A stretch of DNA of 64,000 bases from Acidovorax radicis. Lineage in GTDB: Bacteria > Pseudomonadota > Gammaproteobacteria > Burkholderiales > Burkholderiaceae_C. Numbering within the stretch: the stretch's first letter is position 1; every line of letters starts with the position of its first letter. Below the pieces are notes generated by a model. It saw nothing but the letters and a program-made list of their open reading frames with translations. It searched no databases and was not told the origin of the DNA. Made by a program: the position numbers and the translations under genes. The stretch covers positions 3,348,001 through 3,412,000 of the forward strand of contig NZ_CP075184.1 in the NCBI RefSeq assembly GCF_020510705.1, written 5' to 3'. Below are positions 63,508 through 64,000 of this stretch, in pieces.

Positions 63508-64000
63508 ATGCCAAAAGAAGCCGCCCACCGCTCCTCGCCGCCCACCCGTGCGCGCAGGCGAGCACCTGCGCGCAGCGCTGAACAGATCGCCTTGCTCAGC
63601 CAGATCGAACAGGTCGCGCAAGGCCTGGCCGCCACCTTTGCTCCGTTCTGCGAGGTGGTCGTGCACGACCTGCTGGACCCCAAACATGCCATCCTGGCCA
63701 TCCACAACAACCTGTCGGGCCGCCGCATAGGCGACCCGACCACCGAGCTGGGCCTGGCACGCATTGCCGACCCCGACTACCCCCAGGTCATTGCCAACTA
63801 CGCCAACCAGTTCTCTGACGGGCGCCAGGCCAAGAGCACGTCGGTGGGCATCAAGGACTCATCGGGCGAGTACATCGCAGCGCTGTGCCTGAACGTGGAC
63901 CTCACCCTGTTTCGCAGCCTGCAAAGTGTGGTGGGACAGTTCACCGCCATCGACGGGGACACGGGGCTCACCGAGTCGCTGGACCCGGCCGGCGCCGAGG
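63508..64000 (+). CDS. YheO-like PAS domain transcriptional regulator, DauR-like (cut by window edge)
   Basis: The first 164 codons are visible, open to the right edge. After an Arg/Ala-rich leader (1-24) comes a YheO-type PAS domain (about 30-150): APFCEVVVHDLLDPKHAILAI split over two strands, NNLSGRRIGDPTTELGL, and KSTSVGIKDSSGEYIAALCLNVDL. In complete members a C-terminal helix-turn-helix follows, lying outside the window. Relatives include DauR, the D-arginine utilisation repressor of Pseudomonas. A perfect inverted repeat overlaps its promoter, which suggests autoregulation. The ATG directly follows that repeat with no room for a ribosome binding site beyond CGGA. Confidence 0.85.
   Translation, partial: MPKEAAHRSSPPTRARRRAPARSAEQIALLSQIEQVAQGLAATFAPFCEVVVHDLLDPKHAILAIHNNLSGRRIGDPTTELGLARIADPDYPQVIANYANQFSDGRQAKSTSVGIKDSSGEYIAALCLNVDLTLFRSLQSVVGQFTAIDGDTGLTESLDPAGAE

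Overview
The window looks like chromosome of a high-GC betaproteobacterium of the family Comamonadaceae (Acidovorax-like). The support is the order of housekeeping genes (lysC-tilS-accA-glycosylase-cysS, then ppiA-ppiB-lpxH), several Bug/Tct and polar-amino-acid/branched-chain transport systems, a squalene (hpnCDE) pathway, and a dispersed AT-richer repeat of about 50 bp. This placement is inferred from gene content; no search was run.

Layout. 1-5.0 kb: start of trigger factor (minus), tRNA-Leu(UAG), and an RND efflux pair with a TetR-type palindrome upstream but no regulator gene. 5-12.3 kb: hpnC, then an unknown membrane protein, L-serine dehydratase and an orphan solute-binding protein, then hpnD and hpnE. 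Together HpnC/D/E convert farnesyl diphosphate to squalene. 12.4-15.5 kb: Bug-type binding protein, DUF2788 and DUF2189 membrane proteins, HAD phosphatase. 15.7-22.7 kb: an eight-gene minus-strand operon (two permeases, binding protein, ATPase, KguE, KguK, KguD, PtxS-like LacI repressor) headed by a perfect copy of the PtxS operator. It reads as a 2-ketogluconate pathway in which an ABC importer stands where pseudomonads have the KguT permease. 22.8-26.5 kb: ferrochelatase and a Lon-like protease.

26.5-33.2 kb is accessory: a 1454-residue surface protein with nine tandem beta-sandwich repeats and an IPTL-CTERM anchor, and an intact IS30-family element. 33.2-35.6 kb: a polar-amino-acid-type ABC system with no ATPase gene. 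35.9-37.3 kb: a ParD-like protein overlapping a second-type methionine aminopeptidase gene, and a glutaredoxin. 37.5-45.4 kb: alpha/beta hydrolase, a complete branched-chain-type ABC importer with a -24/-12 promoter and upstream inverted repeat, and the adjacent sigma-54 activator. 45.6-51.1 kb: tctCBA with divergent two-component genes tctDE. 51.1-63.4 kb: Hsp15, tRNA-Ser(GCU), lysC, tilS, accA, DNA glycosylase, cysS, a TPR/Cds6 protein, an L,D-transpeptidase, two cyclophilins, lpxH and an MtfA-like peptidase. The window ends inside a YheO/DauR-like regulator.

Three things stand out. First, the ABC-linked kgu/PtxS operon. Second, a dispersed repeat with at least ten copies, four of which lie inside genes: it lengthens TilS, supplies the hydrophobic core of the PpiA signal peptide, contains the start of a DNA glycosylase, and lies in the tail of an efflux adaptor. 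Third, a 106-bp ISL3-like miniature element with 8-bp target duplications that landed in one of those repeats.
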